A stretch of 24,155 bases of DNA from Funneliformis mosseae (GCA_910592005.1 CAJVPP010000963.1:1-24155), one strand, 5' to 3'; shown: positions 10,147 to 20,664, counted from the first letter of the stretch. Numbers and translations: made by a program. Notes: generated from the letters alone by a model not told the origin.

Positions 10147-10350
10147 CTCCTAAGAAAATCTTACAACCTTTTTTTAACTTCTTTGGGTGGACACTAAAGA
10201 TGGCGTTGCAATATTGTAATGCTTATTTATCACCTGTTGCAACTTAAATTTTAATAATGTTATAATTCATTGCAACATTGTAATGCTTATTTGTCACCTA
10301 TTGCAACTAATTGAGGTGTCATCTTTAGTGAGCACAAAAGGTTTTAGGAG
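10147..10350. mobile_element. MITE (short inverted-repeat transposon) in the Ty3 leader
   Basis: The two ends are inverted copies. CTCCTAA (10147-10153) mirrors TTAGGAG (10344-10350). Further in, GTGGACACTAAAGATGGCG (10187-10205) mirrors the minus-strand GTGCTCACTAAAGATGACAC of the right end (10316-10335). Inside are two direct copies of a 42-bp unit (10205-10246 and 10269-10310), each beginning and ending with TTGCAA-type sequence and containing ATTGTAATGCTTATTT and TCACCT. There is no coding capacity. The parent transposon family is unknown, and no clean target duplication is visible. Because it lies within the Ty3 leader, it inserted after, or travelled with, the retrotransposon. Confidence 0.72.
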
Positions 10351-10586
10351 TATCATTATACACTAGCAAAAATTTAAAAGCCTTTCAAACTACAAACGCT
10401 GTAGAAACTACTAGTGTACAAAAAGTTTATTACAAGTAGACACTTAACACTCTTAGATATAAGAACATACTTATACCAACTTTTAAGCAAGCAATTACCT
10501 ATTGTATTTGAGCCCAAACTGAAATTGATTCCTTTTAGAAGAAATTTTAAGGTGATCTCAATATATCACTTGTAAATTCTAGTTAA

Positions 10587-11062
10587 AGTTCCTCTTCTTC
10601 TAGAATAACTGGATCTTCTAAAACAACTATTCTTAAAAGTAGTGAAATTTCTAAATCAATTGAAGAAAAATCTTCCTCTTTTCAAGGAAACTATCCATCT
10701 AAAGAAACTATAATCAACAATACTACTCCTAGCAGAAAAGATACTGGTAAACAGACTTTAAATTTTAATGAATCAACTTTTAGCTCTTACAGAAGAACAG
10801 AAAAACTACCTAAACTAACTTACGAAGGATCTTTAGATGAAGAAAAAGCAATCTCAAATCAAAAGAATACTGGTCTTTTATGCTTCTTAAATAATGATAA
10901 AGATCCTTTCAACGCAAAAAATGCTAAGGATCAAGATAAAAGAAATTTCTTTCAAATGATGAAAGGCCTTCAAACTGTCTTCAAAACTGTTAGATTTGGT
11001 AGATCATGAAAGGCTAAGTTTGTGGATTTGCCAATCTTTAAGGGTGGAAACTAAGATCCTAG
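10587..11062 (+). pseudogene. Ty3 gag, 5' part (interrupted by hAT insertion)
   Basis: An open frame of 140 codons runs 10587-11006 without an ATG until late, so start-based ORF finding misses it. It is Ser/Thr/Lys-rich early (SSSSSRITGSSKTT) and then gives KLPKLTYEGSLDEEKA and NFFQMMKGLQTVFKTVRFGR, followed by TGA (11007-11009) at an expected Trp and KAKFVDLPIFKGGN with TAA (11052-11054) at an expected Gln. The block ending DLPIFKGGN-DP is typical of the start of a retrotransposon gag capsid domain. The frame breaks at the hAT target site. The true start is upstream, in the region disrupted by stops around 10500-10586. Confidence 0.7.
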
Positions 11063-14000
11063 TATTTCAATCTGAGGATTATCTATCATCCGTAATCTGT
11101 AATCACGTGATTTGTAGATCATTCTTAATCTGGTGAATGGATATCTGATTCAAACAGATTATCTGTTGCATCTGTTAGATTATTACTATTAAAATTTTTA
11201 TTTATTAAAAATACAGCCCAATATTTTTTATAAATTAAGTTATCTCGTATGATTTATGTGAATTAAATTAACATTATCACGTGTAAAATATTGTCTTATT
11301 ATTTATTATTATATATTATTTTATTATTTGAAAAAATAAAAAAGTATTGAATGTTAACAATATATAAGAAAACTTGATTTATAACTTTATTTAAATATAA
11401 TATTGATATCAATACATAAGGATTTTAAGATTCAAAAATTGAATTTAAATGCTTACTATTCCATTTTAAAATATCAACTTTTTGAATAATCTAAGACATA
11501 TTCTAATTCTCTTTGCGGTTAACAAATTTCCCGCATCTAAAAATAATCTTTCACTAGCAGTTGAACATGCATAAACATCTAAGTATTTTTTAACAAGTAA
11601 ATTTAAAAGAGGAAACTTTTCTTTTCACTCATACCACTATGTAAATGATTAATTTCTAAATCATTTTTTTCTAACTGTAAATATAAACCAATCTCATCAT
11701 CTGTTAGAGAAACCTTTTTCTTTAAATTTGCAAAAACTGTAAATACTTTTTTGCCTTTACTCTCATCTACATTTGTGGATGGTAATGATATATTAGAATT
11801 ATTATTTTAATCCTAAAACTTTAATTCTTCATATTTTTTTCTTAATAAATTTTAAGTTGCTTGACGTTCTGTAATAGTAACAAAAGTGAGATCTTTTATT
11901 CTTGAATTTAAAAGACTAGGAAGAAGTATATCAGGTGATGTAAGATCATCTCAATAATGATCTATAGCTACAAAAAGATGAAGTTTAATTTTTTCAATTA
12001 AACTATTATAATTAACAGGTTCACTAATTCTAATTTTTCTAGTAGCATTAACTGGTGATAGTTGTTCATCATCTTCTATTGCAATCTCTTCATCAAATGA
12101 CACTTTATCATTATTAAAAATAATTTTTTTAGTTGTTAATATATCACGTAATATTGTAGGATAAAATCATTTTTTGATATCAATTAATATAGGAATCATT
12201 ATTGAATGTATAATGTAGTTACTCCCACCTAAAATTTCTGTAGCTTTTGCAAAAGGATTTAATATTGGTAATAAATCACGAATTAAATCCCATTCTTCTG
12301 TAGTTAACATAATAGTATTAATCTTTTATAATTCTTTTAGAATCTCGATCATTCTTGGTAGAAAGAGTGCTAATTAATATATTAATATGCTTTTAAAGTT
12401 TTAAAAGCCTTTTTTATGCAAGATATGAAGAATTTCATCATGTTGGTGAATCAGAAATAATATGAAAAAGATATTCTGATGTTTGTTTAAAATGCTATAT
12501 ATAATTTTAGTATAATTTTTAAATTATTAAAAAAAAAAATTTAAAAAAAAATTTTAAAAAAAAAATTAAAAAAAAATTATTTACAATTTTATTTTCTTCA
12601 GAATCATTATTTATTAATTCAGATAATTTTTTGCTGTACATCTTTTAATCATTTACTTTGTTTTAGTTATAAAAAAAAATCAATAAGACGTTTAACATGT
12701 GCTATTAAAATTTCTACTAATTTCATTCCTTTTTCAATAACTAATTGTAAAGTATATGCTATGCATTCTAACCAATTAACTTCTTCTATATCTTAAATTA
12801 CCTTTTTAATATTACTACCATTATTAATTATAATAATAAATATTAAATCACAAATTTTTCATTCTTCTAATACTTGTTCAAGTGATTCAAGAATATGATT
12901 AGCAGTATGTAGATATCTTATATAAATAATATCCAAAATAAATTTACATAAATTAAATTTATTATCAAGAAAAGAATAGGTAATTCCTAAATAACCTTGA
13001 CGATTTCTAGCTGTCCAAAGATCTAAGGTTAAAGATACTGATTTTGCTTGATTTTCAATAATTTGTTGTAAATTTGAAAAAGAAGAATCAAATGCTGCAT
13101 ATATAATAGCTTTTATAGTTTCTGTATAAGGAATAATAAAAGCTGAAACTAATTGAAAAATAAATTGACAAAATTTTGAATTATTGACAATATTAATTAG
13201 TTAAATATCATCAATTATCTAATCAACGAGAAATTGACGTAATTCTTATTATTTTTTCTCTGAATATTGACGCTTATATACTATTACATTTTGTTTTTTT
13301 AAATTATCTAACTATAATTTTAGTAAAAAAAAAATTAATTACCATAATTAGAATGTATTATATTAAATAAATTAAATAAGAATTTTTTTAAAAATATTTA
13401 ACAAACCTTATTAATTTTATCATTTTTATTTATATCATGTTGATTTCTTAAATGAGTTATTACATTACCAGTAAAACTACGGCTTTGAATATATGTTTTT
13501 CCATATAGAGTTTGATGAATATTGTCTATAACTTTACAGACTATCACTTGACGATGTTCATCTTATATTTTATGTACTTCTTCATTCTAATAATTCCAAA
13601 TCTAACTAGTTTTAGCATGAGTATTTTTTTATCTGCCAGCTCAATTTTATTAAGTAATTGTATATTTATTTTAATTGAAAATAATTTAAATTTAGTTTCG
13701 TTAAACTTGATTGAATTTTATTGATTATCACATTTTTGTTACAAATTCACCATGATTTACATAGCTTAAAACATGTTAAAACTTGTTAAAAACTCCAGCT
13801 TATTACATGATTTATCATTTTATTTTGGTATTGTTTTAACTTTTTTTTTATTCAGCTTAGTTTTTTTTATTATATAATAAAAAATTCTGTTAATTACGAT
13901 AAAAATCTAAAATTAAAGAGTTAAAAAAAAATAAAAGAATACTCACATATTGACAAATTTAAATAGCTATATTTATTCATTATAGTTGATGCTTTATAGA

Positions 14001-14404
14001 ATTCCATAAGATAATCTAAAAAATAAACACATTAGTAAAAATATTAAAAAAATTTTTATAGTTGTAAGAAAAATTGAATTATACATACTTGTAATAATTT
14101 TAGTTAGCAAATAATAAAGTTAAACAAAGGAGTAGTATCGAACTAGTATTAAAAATCCTTTACTAACCTCTAAGAAGAAAAGAAAAAGTTGAAGACCTTT
14201 AAGAAAAATTTGTAAAAAAAAAATTGATAACTTTATATTGGGTAAATCACTTTTCAAATTTAACAGATAATCTGATCTTCATCTGAAACAAACCGTCATC
14301 TGATTCGTCATATGAATTTTTATTTAATCGCTCAAATTTATTCAATAGATGATGGATATTTAAATTTAAAATGGATAATCAGTTGACAGATTGTAACTCT
14401 ACAA
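11063..14404 (-). mobile_element. Nested hAT-family DNA transposon
   Basis: This 3.3-kb insertion splits gag. It is flanked by GATCCTAG (11055-11062) and GACTCTAG (14405-14412), an 8-bp target duplication typical of hAT that now differs by two transitions. The ends are related: the left has TTTCAATCTGAGGATTATC and the minus-strand right end has GTTACAATCTG followed by CTGATTATCC. Sub-terminal copies of AGATTATCTGTT (11156-11167) and its inverse AACAGATAATCT (14262-14273) plus several ATCTG motifs look like transposase-binding repeats. The exact terminus is uncertain by about 3 nt, because TAG could belong to either the duplication or the terminal repeat. The transposase lies on the minus strand. 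Confidence 0.82.
11470..13640 (-). pseudogene. BED-finger hAT transposase, inactivated
   Basis: Read leftwards, the N-terminus has a BED-type zinc finger (HRQVIVCKVIDN ... GNVITHLRNQHD, about 13590-13425). Next come a short intron (donor GTTTGT at 13406, acceptor ATTATAG near 13325) and a helical stretch ending SLTLDLWTARNRQGYLG (about 13040-12990; first catalytic Asp in LDLW). Then IINNGSNIKK at about 12825, where the family has T-D-N-G so the second Asp is now Asn, and WLECIAYTLQLVIEKGM at about 12770. The dimerisation motif STASERLFLDAGNLLTAKR is at about 11560-11505. Stops fall at expected Trp (the TGA in LEE-KICD) and Gln sites. Known role: cut-and-paste transposition. The missing Asp and the stops make it dead. 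Confidence 0.82.
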
Positions 14405-14412
14405 GACTCTAG

Positions 14413-15420
14413 AGATATAATCATGCTAGAGATGCAAATGGAATTTCTGATAAGTGATACCTTACGTTAATTTCTTCTTTTCTCAAAGGTTCAACCCTTA
14501 TTTGATACAATAAAACTAAGAACAAAAAGATTTGTGATATTAGGATAATTTTAGTAATCAATAACATAAACACTAATCCTTCATCTTAAAGCACTATTAT
14601 ACAATTCACAGAAGGACCCAATGGTATTCTGCATTTAGATGATATAAATAATACCCTAAATAATCTATAAAGGATTATGCCACTGATATTGAATCATTAT
14701 ACCTCAAATTTGATTCTGATTATAACATGCTGAAGGATGAAAAAATTGAGCAATTTTTGCAAGAACTTTGACCTGAGTTTTTAATTGCAGTAGCTGCTGC
14801 TGCACTTTGTGACTTAGAGGAAGCAATTAATTAAGCCTAAGCTATTGAAGCTATCCTCTCTAAGAATAGTGTTCTCTCAAGATATTCTCTTAGTAAAACC
14901 TACTTGAATCAACATGATGAGGAAACTGAAAGAGAAAAAGCCTCTAATATGTAACAGTTGATTAAGGAAAATAATGACAAATTAATGAAAGAATTTAAAC
15001 AATTATTAGGCACTACTATAACTAATCTGTATGCTGATAATAATAATCATCCTATACACAATAATAACAATTGAAGAAATAATACTAATAGCAATAATTA
15101 AGTATGCTACAATTGCAACTGACCTGAACATATTGCCAAAAATTGTAGAATACAAAATAGCCAAGGTGGCAATCAAAATAACTTCTAACAAAATAGGAAT
15201 AATACTTACTAGAATGAAAAATAATGCTTTACTTATAAACGAAGAGGACATATGGCCAAAAATTATAATACTACACTCAACAGATCCTGTTCACACTGCT
15301 ATTAGTTCAGACATTGAGAAAACTTATCTTCAACTAAGCCAGCACTAACTTTTGACAATAGACAACCAAAATTTGGCTCAACAGGTCAACAAGGCTGCAT
15401 TGTTTTAAAGAAGTTTCATA
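14413..15420 (+). pseudogene. Ty3 gag, 3' part with CCHC zinc knuckle
   Basis: Resumes after the hAT with YNHARDANGISDK and LTLISSFLKGST, the continuation of a capsid domain. It then shifts frame to IEQFLQEL-PEFLIAVAAAAL (TGA at expected Trp), AIEAILSKNSVLSRYSLSKT and KASNM-QLIKENNDKLMKEF. The nucleocapsid has one intact zinc knuckle, VCYNCN-PEHIAKNC (CX2CX4HX4C, about 15100-15145). A second, about 80 nt later, reads CFTYKRRGHMAKNY and has lost two Cys to Tyr. The two opposite-strand open frames in 15006-15348 are by-products of this repetitive Asn/Ile-rich sequence. Confidence 0.75.
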
Positions 15421-15539
15421 TATTATACTCCAAATTTGCCTTTACCACCTTTTTCTTCATAATCTTTCATGATGTTTCCTTTTGCTAATACTTCTATGAC
15501 TAATAGTATCTCCTTTTCTAATCCATCCAACCAGTTTTT

Positions 15540-16130
15540 AAACTATTAAGGATACTTCTAGATGGTGAGAGTACTAGACATTATTTAAACTCCTTAGATG
15601 AAATTGATACACCTAAAGCTGTAGATGCTGTTTATTGTTATGTATTCATGAATGATAAACCTATTTATTTGATCTTAGATTCAGGATCTGCTGAGAGTGT
15701 TATGTCAAAAAGTTTCTTACAATAATTAAATAGAAAAATTGAAGGTCTATCAATAATCACAATAATTAATATATAAGGCGGATGCTTACGACTATTAGAA
15801 AAGGTCACCAATATTCTAATACAAATTAGTGACGTAGAAATTCCTATTGATGTTGATATAACTGAGTCTAATAATTATTATATTATAGCTAAAAATGATT
15901 GGTTAACAAAATATTGCAAACAACTTTATTGGGATTGTCAAAAATTTATTTTTCAATAGAATTAAAAGGAATATCAGATCCCTATGACTTGCTAAGAAAA
16001 ACCTCAATTTGACAAATTTTAACAACCTACACTAATTACAAGTTCTATAAATGATGAGTACAAGGATGAAAAATTGACTATGCAGTGATATTATATAATA
16101 TTAGGAAACAATGAAGAAGAATTTATCTTA
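15540..16130 (+). pseudogene. Ty3 retropepsin-like protease region
   Basis: Open from about 15540 to the TAA at 15723-15725. The catalytic DSG triad sits at 15678-15686 in the context YLILDSGSAESVMS. The same frame continues through further TAA codons at Gln-like positions with IPIDVDITESNNYYIIAKNDWLTKY, where the family typically has the second conserved protease block (I-G-x-DW). Role: cleavage of the Gag-Pol polyprotein. The active site itself looks intact, but the frame is not. Confidence 0.72.
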
Positions 16131-16429
16131 GATGAAAGTAACCCCAAACAAGTAATGGTTCAAAAATAAACTTATTCGCTATAGTATTTTGAGAGTCTTA
16201 AACAAAAATTTATGTATCAATAATCTGAAAATTCAAAATGAAATTATCACTGGTAAGGTCCTAAAAATAGATGTTGGTATTATAAACAACTTGATCAAGC
16301 TGAGGATATATATTCATTATGTCAAAAGGAATGAAAATATTAGCAATTATTATAAAATATCTCTAAGGAGAAGCCAGCAAAAACTAATTCATATATGCAT
16401 TTAGATCAGAAATAACAGAAAGATTTACA

Positions 16430-17230
16430 ACAGTTTTTGTAGACTAACACTGATGTATTCGTCAATGATTTGTCACAATTAAATCATACTACTATCAAAA
16501 AACATCATATTCTAATAGAAAATCCCTTTCCAATATGACAATAAGCTTATCAAGTTGCACTTTTGAAGCAAGAATTTATTAAGAAAGAAATTAATCAAAT
16601 GTTAAAATACAATCTTATTCAACCATCTGAAAGTCCTTAGGCTTCACCTATTATTCTAACACAGAAGAAAAATGGAAGTTTACATTTTTGTGTTGGCTAT
16701 TAGAAGCTGAATAGTATTACTAGAAGAGATGGATATCTATTACCATAGATCGATGAACTATTGAATATGTTTAGACGTTCTAAATATTTTTTTATCTTAG
16801 ATTTAGTTAATGGATACTGGCAAGTGGTAATAGAAGTTGAAGATCAAGCAAAAACAGCTTTCATTATAGTCAAGGATTATACGAATTTAAGGTTATACCA
16901 TTTAAACTAACAAATGCATCTGCTACTTTTTAGCGATTGATGAACAAAGTTTTTAAGAAAGAAATTGGACAATTTGTAGCAGTTTATCTTAACAATATTA
17001 TTATATTTTCTTTGATCTTTGAGGAACATCTATAATATTTAAAGCATATTTTTGAAAAACTAAAGCAAGCAGGATTAAAACTTGGCAAAGATAAATGTAA
17101 GTTTTGTAAACTTGAACTTCATTTTTAGGACACATTGTTAGCAGACAAGGAATTTTGTCAGACCTATCAAAAATTAATAAAATCAAAACTTCCCAATTTC
17201 TAAAAATACTACAAAACTTAGAGGATTTCT
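16430..17230 (+). pseudogene. Ty3 reverse transcriptase domain, catalytic YLDD mutated to YLNN
   Basis: Motifs in order are IKKEINQMLKYNLIQPSESP (entry to the fingers), ASPIILTQKKNGSLHFCV, FFILDLVNGYWQ (first catalytic Asp, codon 16800-16802), a frameshift near 16865, then PFKLTNASATF-RLMNKVF and VAVYLNNIIIFS (16976-17011). The usual YxDD has both Asp replaced by Asn (codons 16991-16996), each a single G-to-A. Further frameshifts occur near 17118 and 17205. Stops at 16705-16760 fall at Arg/Gln-like sites. Non-functional. Confidence 0.85.
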
Positions 17231-17300
17231 GAGACTAGCCTTTTATTATCATAAATTTATCCAAGAATTCTCTATTAAAGCTGCTCCTTTACATTTACTA

Positions 17301-17780
17301 TTGCAGAAAGAAAGTCCCTTCATATATTCTTTATCTCAGCAGAAAGCATTTGAATATCTGAAAAGTTGTTTAATTATAGTACTAATTTTAATATATTCTG
17401 ATTTCAAACGAAAGTTTTTATTATTCACTGATGGATCCTATGTAGGACTTGGTGCAGTACTAATACAACTTGATAACCAAAATAAAAAACGTATTATTGC
17501 ATATGCTAACTAAAGTTTAAATAATGCTAAGCGAAATTATGCGTCTACTAAATTGGAATGTCTTGCTATCATTTGGGGAATAGAACATTTTAGATCATAC
17601 TTACTTTATCAACCCTTTGAGTTAATAACTGACTATGCAGCATTACAATGGTTATTTAATAAACCAGATCTACTCAGAAAATTTATGAGATGGATCATTA
17701 GGATCATAGAGTTTTCCTATAAAATTAGATACTGAAAAGGAAAAATATATTTAAACGCAGATGCACTATCTTGATTCCCT
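17301..17780 (+). pseudogene. Ty3 RNase H domain
   Basis: Long readable frame: FLLFTDGSYVGLGAVLIQ (first Asp at 17430-17432), a single TAA at 17511-17513 in place of Gln, NYASTKLECLAIIWGIEHF (Glu), LITDYAALQWLF (Asp), then TGA (17733-17735) at a Trp position and GKIYLNADALS (last Asp). All four D-E-D-D residues are present, making this the best preserved enzyme of the element. Role: removal of RNA from RNA/DNA hybrids during reverse transcription. Confidence 0.85.
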
Positions 17781-18079
17781 CTCTCATAACTTAATTATAA
17801 CTTAAGATCAACAAAACAAAGAGTAAAAGTTTAAATGTTAGCAGTGTGACTGACATCTCTGATAAATAAAATGGATTTAAAAACTATAACCAACTTTATA
17901 ATTTTCTCAATACCTTAAATTACCCATCAAACACTAACCTTATATAACAACTTAAAATTCAAAAATAATCCTTCAAATACTTTATTAAAAATCAACAACC
18001 TTATCGTAAAAATCAAAAATAACCTTTCTAATCTTTATTAGTCATTAGAATCACTGAAGTCAAATCTTAATCTACAATA

Positions 18080-18950
18080 TATACAATGAATCTCTAGGAG
18101 AACATCTAAGTTGCAATATAACTTATAATAAAATAGCCTCTAAATATTACTGGTCAAACATGTATTAAGTAATCAATAATTAGATAAAAACTTGTGATAC
18201 TTACTAACAATAAGGAAGATCTAAACAGATAGAACTATTACATTCAATACTTATTAGACAATCATATGACTGTATTAGAATAGATTATGTAGAATCTCTC
18301 CCTCAAACTACTAAAGAAAACAGATATATTATAGTTACTACTAAATATCTTACCAAATTGGTAGAAGCTACCGCAATCTCTAATTGTACTTTCTAAACAA
18401 CTGCATAATTTATTTATAGTGAAATAATTTGTCGACATAATACTCTAAAGGAAATCTTAACAGATAGAGCTATGTCTTTCCAAAATGAATTAATTGCTGC
18501 TCTTATGCATATTGTTGAAACTAAACATAGATTATCATCTCTATATTACCTTCAGACCAATAGATTAACTAAGCGATTCAACTGAACTCTTTGTAATATT
18601 TTAGCAAAATATATTGAGCAACATAAAGGTGAATAGGATTCATATTTACCTTTAGCTCTATTTGCTTATTGAACTGCATAGCAAGAAATGACTAAATTAA
18701 AGCCCTTTAAATTATTATATAAGAAAAAGGTCATATTACCTATTGATTTACAACTGCAATGCTCTTCACCTGAGAGTAATACCATTAATTAATTTCAGTT
18801 CAATTAGAACAAAGAAGATCTGATGCACAACAAAATATTTTGCAACATCAATAATAATAATAGAAATATTATAATAAAAGTCATCCTAGAATAAATTACT
18901 AAATTGGTGATAAAGTGTTAATGTTTAATATATTACAGTCACACATACAT
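18080..18950 (+). pseudogene. Ty3 integrase with catalytic Glu changed to Lys
   Basis: An N-terminal HHCC-like zinc region is readable as GEHLSCNITYNKIASKYYWS then KTCDTY (last Cys now Tyr). The core has IRIDYVESLPQTTKENRYII (Asp, codon 18283-18285), KEILTDRAMSFQNELI (Asp, 18463-18465), and QTNRLTKRFN, where the family has Glu before RFN; here the codon is AAG (18571-18573). Stops lie at Gln/Trp sites. Role in the family: joining of cDNA to target DNA. Inactive. Confidence 0.82.
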
Positions 18951-19105
18951 AGTAATAAATTTAAAGATAAATTTGATGGACCATTCTACATACATGATAT
19001 TATATAACCTGATACATACAAATTACGCATTATAAATGGATGAGTTAGAAAGAATCCAGTATATGCTGATCTCTTGAAACTATATTTGAAAAGATTTGAA
19101 TGAAC
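18951..19105 (+). pseudogene. Integrase C-terminal GPY/F-like module
   Basis: FDGPFYIHDII-PDTYKLRIINGWVRK-type sequence follows the core: GPF, then PDTYKLR, then NG and LKLYLKRFE, with TAA/TGA at Gln/Trp positions. This matches the GPY/F module of Ty3 integrases. I see no chromodomain signature after it. Confidence 0.6.
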
Positions 19106-19292
19106 ATCACAAGTTATCATTAGTTGATGAGTTTCTTATAAATATAGATCTAATAGTGATTCTGAAGAAACTATTTTGAAAAATTTAAAATGATTATATT
19201 AGATAATTTTGAAACTGTGTTGAAATAACTAAAATATATAACAACCCTCTCGACTATAATTACGCAGAACTTGGAACCTTATAAAGCTAATA

Positions 19293-19640
19293 TGATTTAT
19301 CACAAAAAGTGTAATTAACTTACTGAGCTCTCTTATGATCAACGCGTATGAATAATCAACTTTTATTATTTGTCAACTCCTTTTATTTAAGATAACTTCT
19401 CAAAACTAGACCTTTATTCCTGCTCAACGTACTCTATAAGCCTCTACTATTACTACATATTATTATCAAACTGCTATACAAGTCTTTTATTTATTTAAAA
19501 ATCTTGAAGTTCAACGAATCTTTAAAACTCAGTCACTTATCTTGACAATAGTTCAACGTTTAAAAACTACTGAATATCAAGCCCTGGTAATTGAAGTTTT
19601 AAATCTTTCTGCTGAAATAGAAATCTTAAATAGGGAGTAA
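19293..19640 (+). pseudogene. Distal (post-integrase) reading frame of the Ty3 element, unknown function
   Basis: Two coherent frames follow the integrase. The first (from ATG 19293-ish: MIYHKKCN, then LTELSYDQRV, INFYYLSTPFI) is cut only by TAA/TGA codons. The second runs open for about 62 codons, from after the TAA near 19440 to the TAA that overlaps the polypurine tract: TYYYQTAIQVFYLFKNLEVQ, TIVQRLKTTEYQALVIEVLN, SAEIEILNRE. The sequence is helical and soluble-looking, with no signal peptide or membrane segment, so it is not a typical envelope. It may be a lineage-specific accessory ORF or a C-terminal tail of Pol. Confidence 0.5.
19631..19640 (+). promoter_or_regulatory. Polypurine tract
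   Basis: TAGGGAGTAA directly precedes the 3' LTR. The purine core AGGGAG is the plus-strand primer site. It also encodes the last codons and stop of the distal reading frame. Confidence 0.6.
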
Positions 19641-20227
19641 TGTAACCAGATTGGATTGACGAACATGATGCAGTATATTGTAAATCTAAATATCAAACAT
19701 ATCAGACATATTCGATATATCAAACATATTTGATATATCTGATATAACAGATATATCAGACATATTTAATATATTCAACATATAAGACATATTAAATATA
19801 TTTGATTTATTTGTTATATCTATCTATATAGTTAATTTTATATAAATAGAAAATTATAAAATCATGTAACTTTAGTTCGCTTTTAGTTTGCTTTAAGTTT
19901 TTCTTTTAGTTTTGCATTAGATACACCTTTAGTAGTTTTGTTAAAGGCATCTGACCTAACTTTCGCATTTAGTACTTTAACATTTTTACTTTTTCTTATT
20001 TTTTCTTATTTTCTTATTTCTTATTTCTTTATCATTTATTGTTAATAAACATATTATTATATCCTTAAATCAATTAAGCTGTCTTGCTTTTAGTCTTATT
20101 AAGAGTACACCACTGTGTAAATTATAAATCTTGAGTTAAATTGAGTTGAGTCACTAAGTAAACTTAAAAGAATTACCACTCAAATACCCTGTCTAACTGT
20201 CACAATTCGCAAGGATTACATATTAAC
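19641..20227 (+). repeat. 3' LTR of the Ty3 element
   Basis: Starts TGTAACCAGATTGGATTG, ends ATTAAC, and is followed by the target duplication AGTAT. TATA box at 19839-19848, AATAAA at 20044-20049. It is about 100 nt longer than the 5' LTR, because of a block of ATATCAGACATATT-like repeats at 19690-19804 and a longer CTTATTTT run near 20000. Confidence 0.88.
19690..19804. repeat. Expanded palindromic repeat block in U3 of the 3' LTR
   Basis: Degenerate tandem units around ATATATCAGACATATTT alternate in orientation. They include a perfect 26-nt hairpin: GATATATCAAA (19714-19724), loop CATA, TTTGATATATC (19729-19739). The 5' LTR has only about one and a half units (about 9515-9548). Confidence 0.75.
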
Positions 20228-20232
20228 AGTAT

Positions 20233-20664
20233 TTTAATTGCAATAATTTAATTAAAATAAAAAAATTTTAGGAAAAAATTAGTAACAATAAAATGATCAG
20301 CATATTTATATTATATATATCATATATTATATCATTATAATATTCGATAGGAGAAATTATTATAAAAAGTATCTTACAGCATTTTTATAATTTTTTACTT
20401 TATTTGATTTTAATTTATTTAAATAAATTTTATATTTTAATTATGACAGATATTTATATTTATTATTATCTATTAATTTATTTTATAAAATATTATAATT
20501 ATCTTTTATATTTGATATTTTTTATGTTATCAATTTTTTTTTTACAAATATTATATCTTATTTTAATTCTAATATTTTAATTAATCTTTTTAAAATTTTA
20601 AATAAATTTGTATGTTAATAGAAATACTAAAATACTTATAATAAATTTATCATTAAATAGGCGT
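20233..20664. other. AT-rich flank right of the Ty3 element, nothing recognised
   Basis: Highly AT-rich sequence with no coding or RNA signature. By position it should be the original neighbour of the sequence left of 9460, but I cannot extend the pogo reading frame into it. Confidence 0.55.

Larger units (their letters stand above)
9460..20232 (+). mobile_element. Full-length Ty3/gypsy LTR retrotransposon, inactive, with nested insertions
   Basis: The element lies between two related LTRs (9465-9951 and 19641-20227) and is flanked by the identical 5-bp duplication AGTAT (9460-9464 and 20228-20232). Internal order is gag with CCHC knuckle, protease, RT, RNase H, integrase, GPY/F-like tail, distal reading frame, polypurine tract, LTR. 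The RT-RNaseH-integrase order is the Ty3/gypsy (Metaviridae) arrangement, not Copia. I see no convincing chromodomain. Removing the hAT (about 3.3 kb) and the MITE (0.2 kb) leaves about 7.2 kb. All enzyme domains except protease and RNase H have visible catalytic losses, so this copy cannot move by itself. The primer-binding site after the 5' LTR could not be recognised. Confidence 0.88.

Noticed and set aside
13512..13724. 70-codon plus-strand hydrophobic frame resembling a membrane peptide
   Set aside because: It lies antisense to the BED zinc finger of the hAT transposase; hydrophobicity comes from T-rich antisense codons.
14480..14500. tRNA/Pol III B-box like AGGTTCAACCC
   Set aside because: Lies in the gag frame and has no A-box or cloverleaf around it.
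15006..15348. Overlapping Ile-rich frames on both strands, like membrane proteins
   Set aside because: Shadows of the Asn-rich gag nucleocapsid region (AATAAT repeats); the zinc-knuckle frame is the supported one.
16189..16404. 71-codon plus-strand frame in the protease-RT linker
   Set aside because: Frame disagrees with neighbouring pol blocks and has no family signature; probably an out-of-frame piece of decayed pol.
8190..19100. Possible alternative genetic code (TAA/TAG = Gln, TGA = Trp)
   Set aside because: WBP11 ends at a plain TAA and uses CAA/CAG for Gln, and the transposons also carry frameshifts and catalytic losses that recoding would not explain.
19293..19640. Envelope gene making the Ty3 element a retrovirus-like errantivirus
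   Set aside because: No signal peptide, membrane anchor or furin-like site; the segment is short and soluble-looking.
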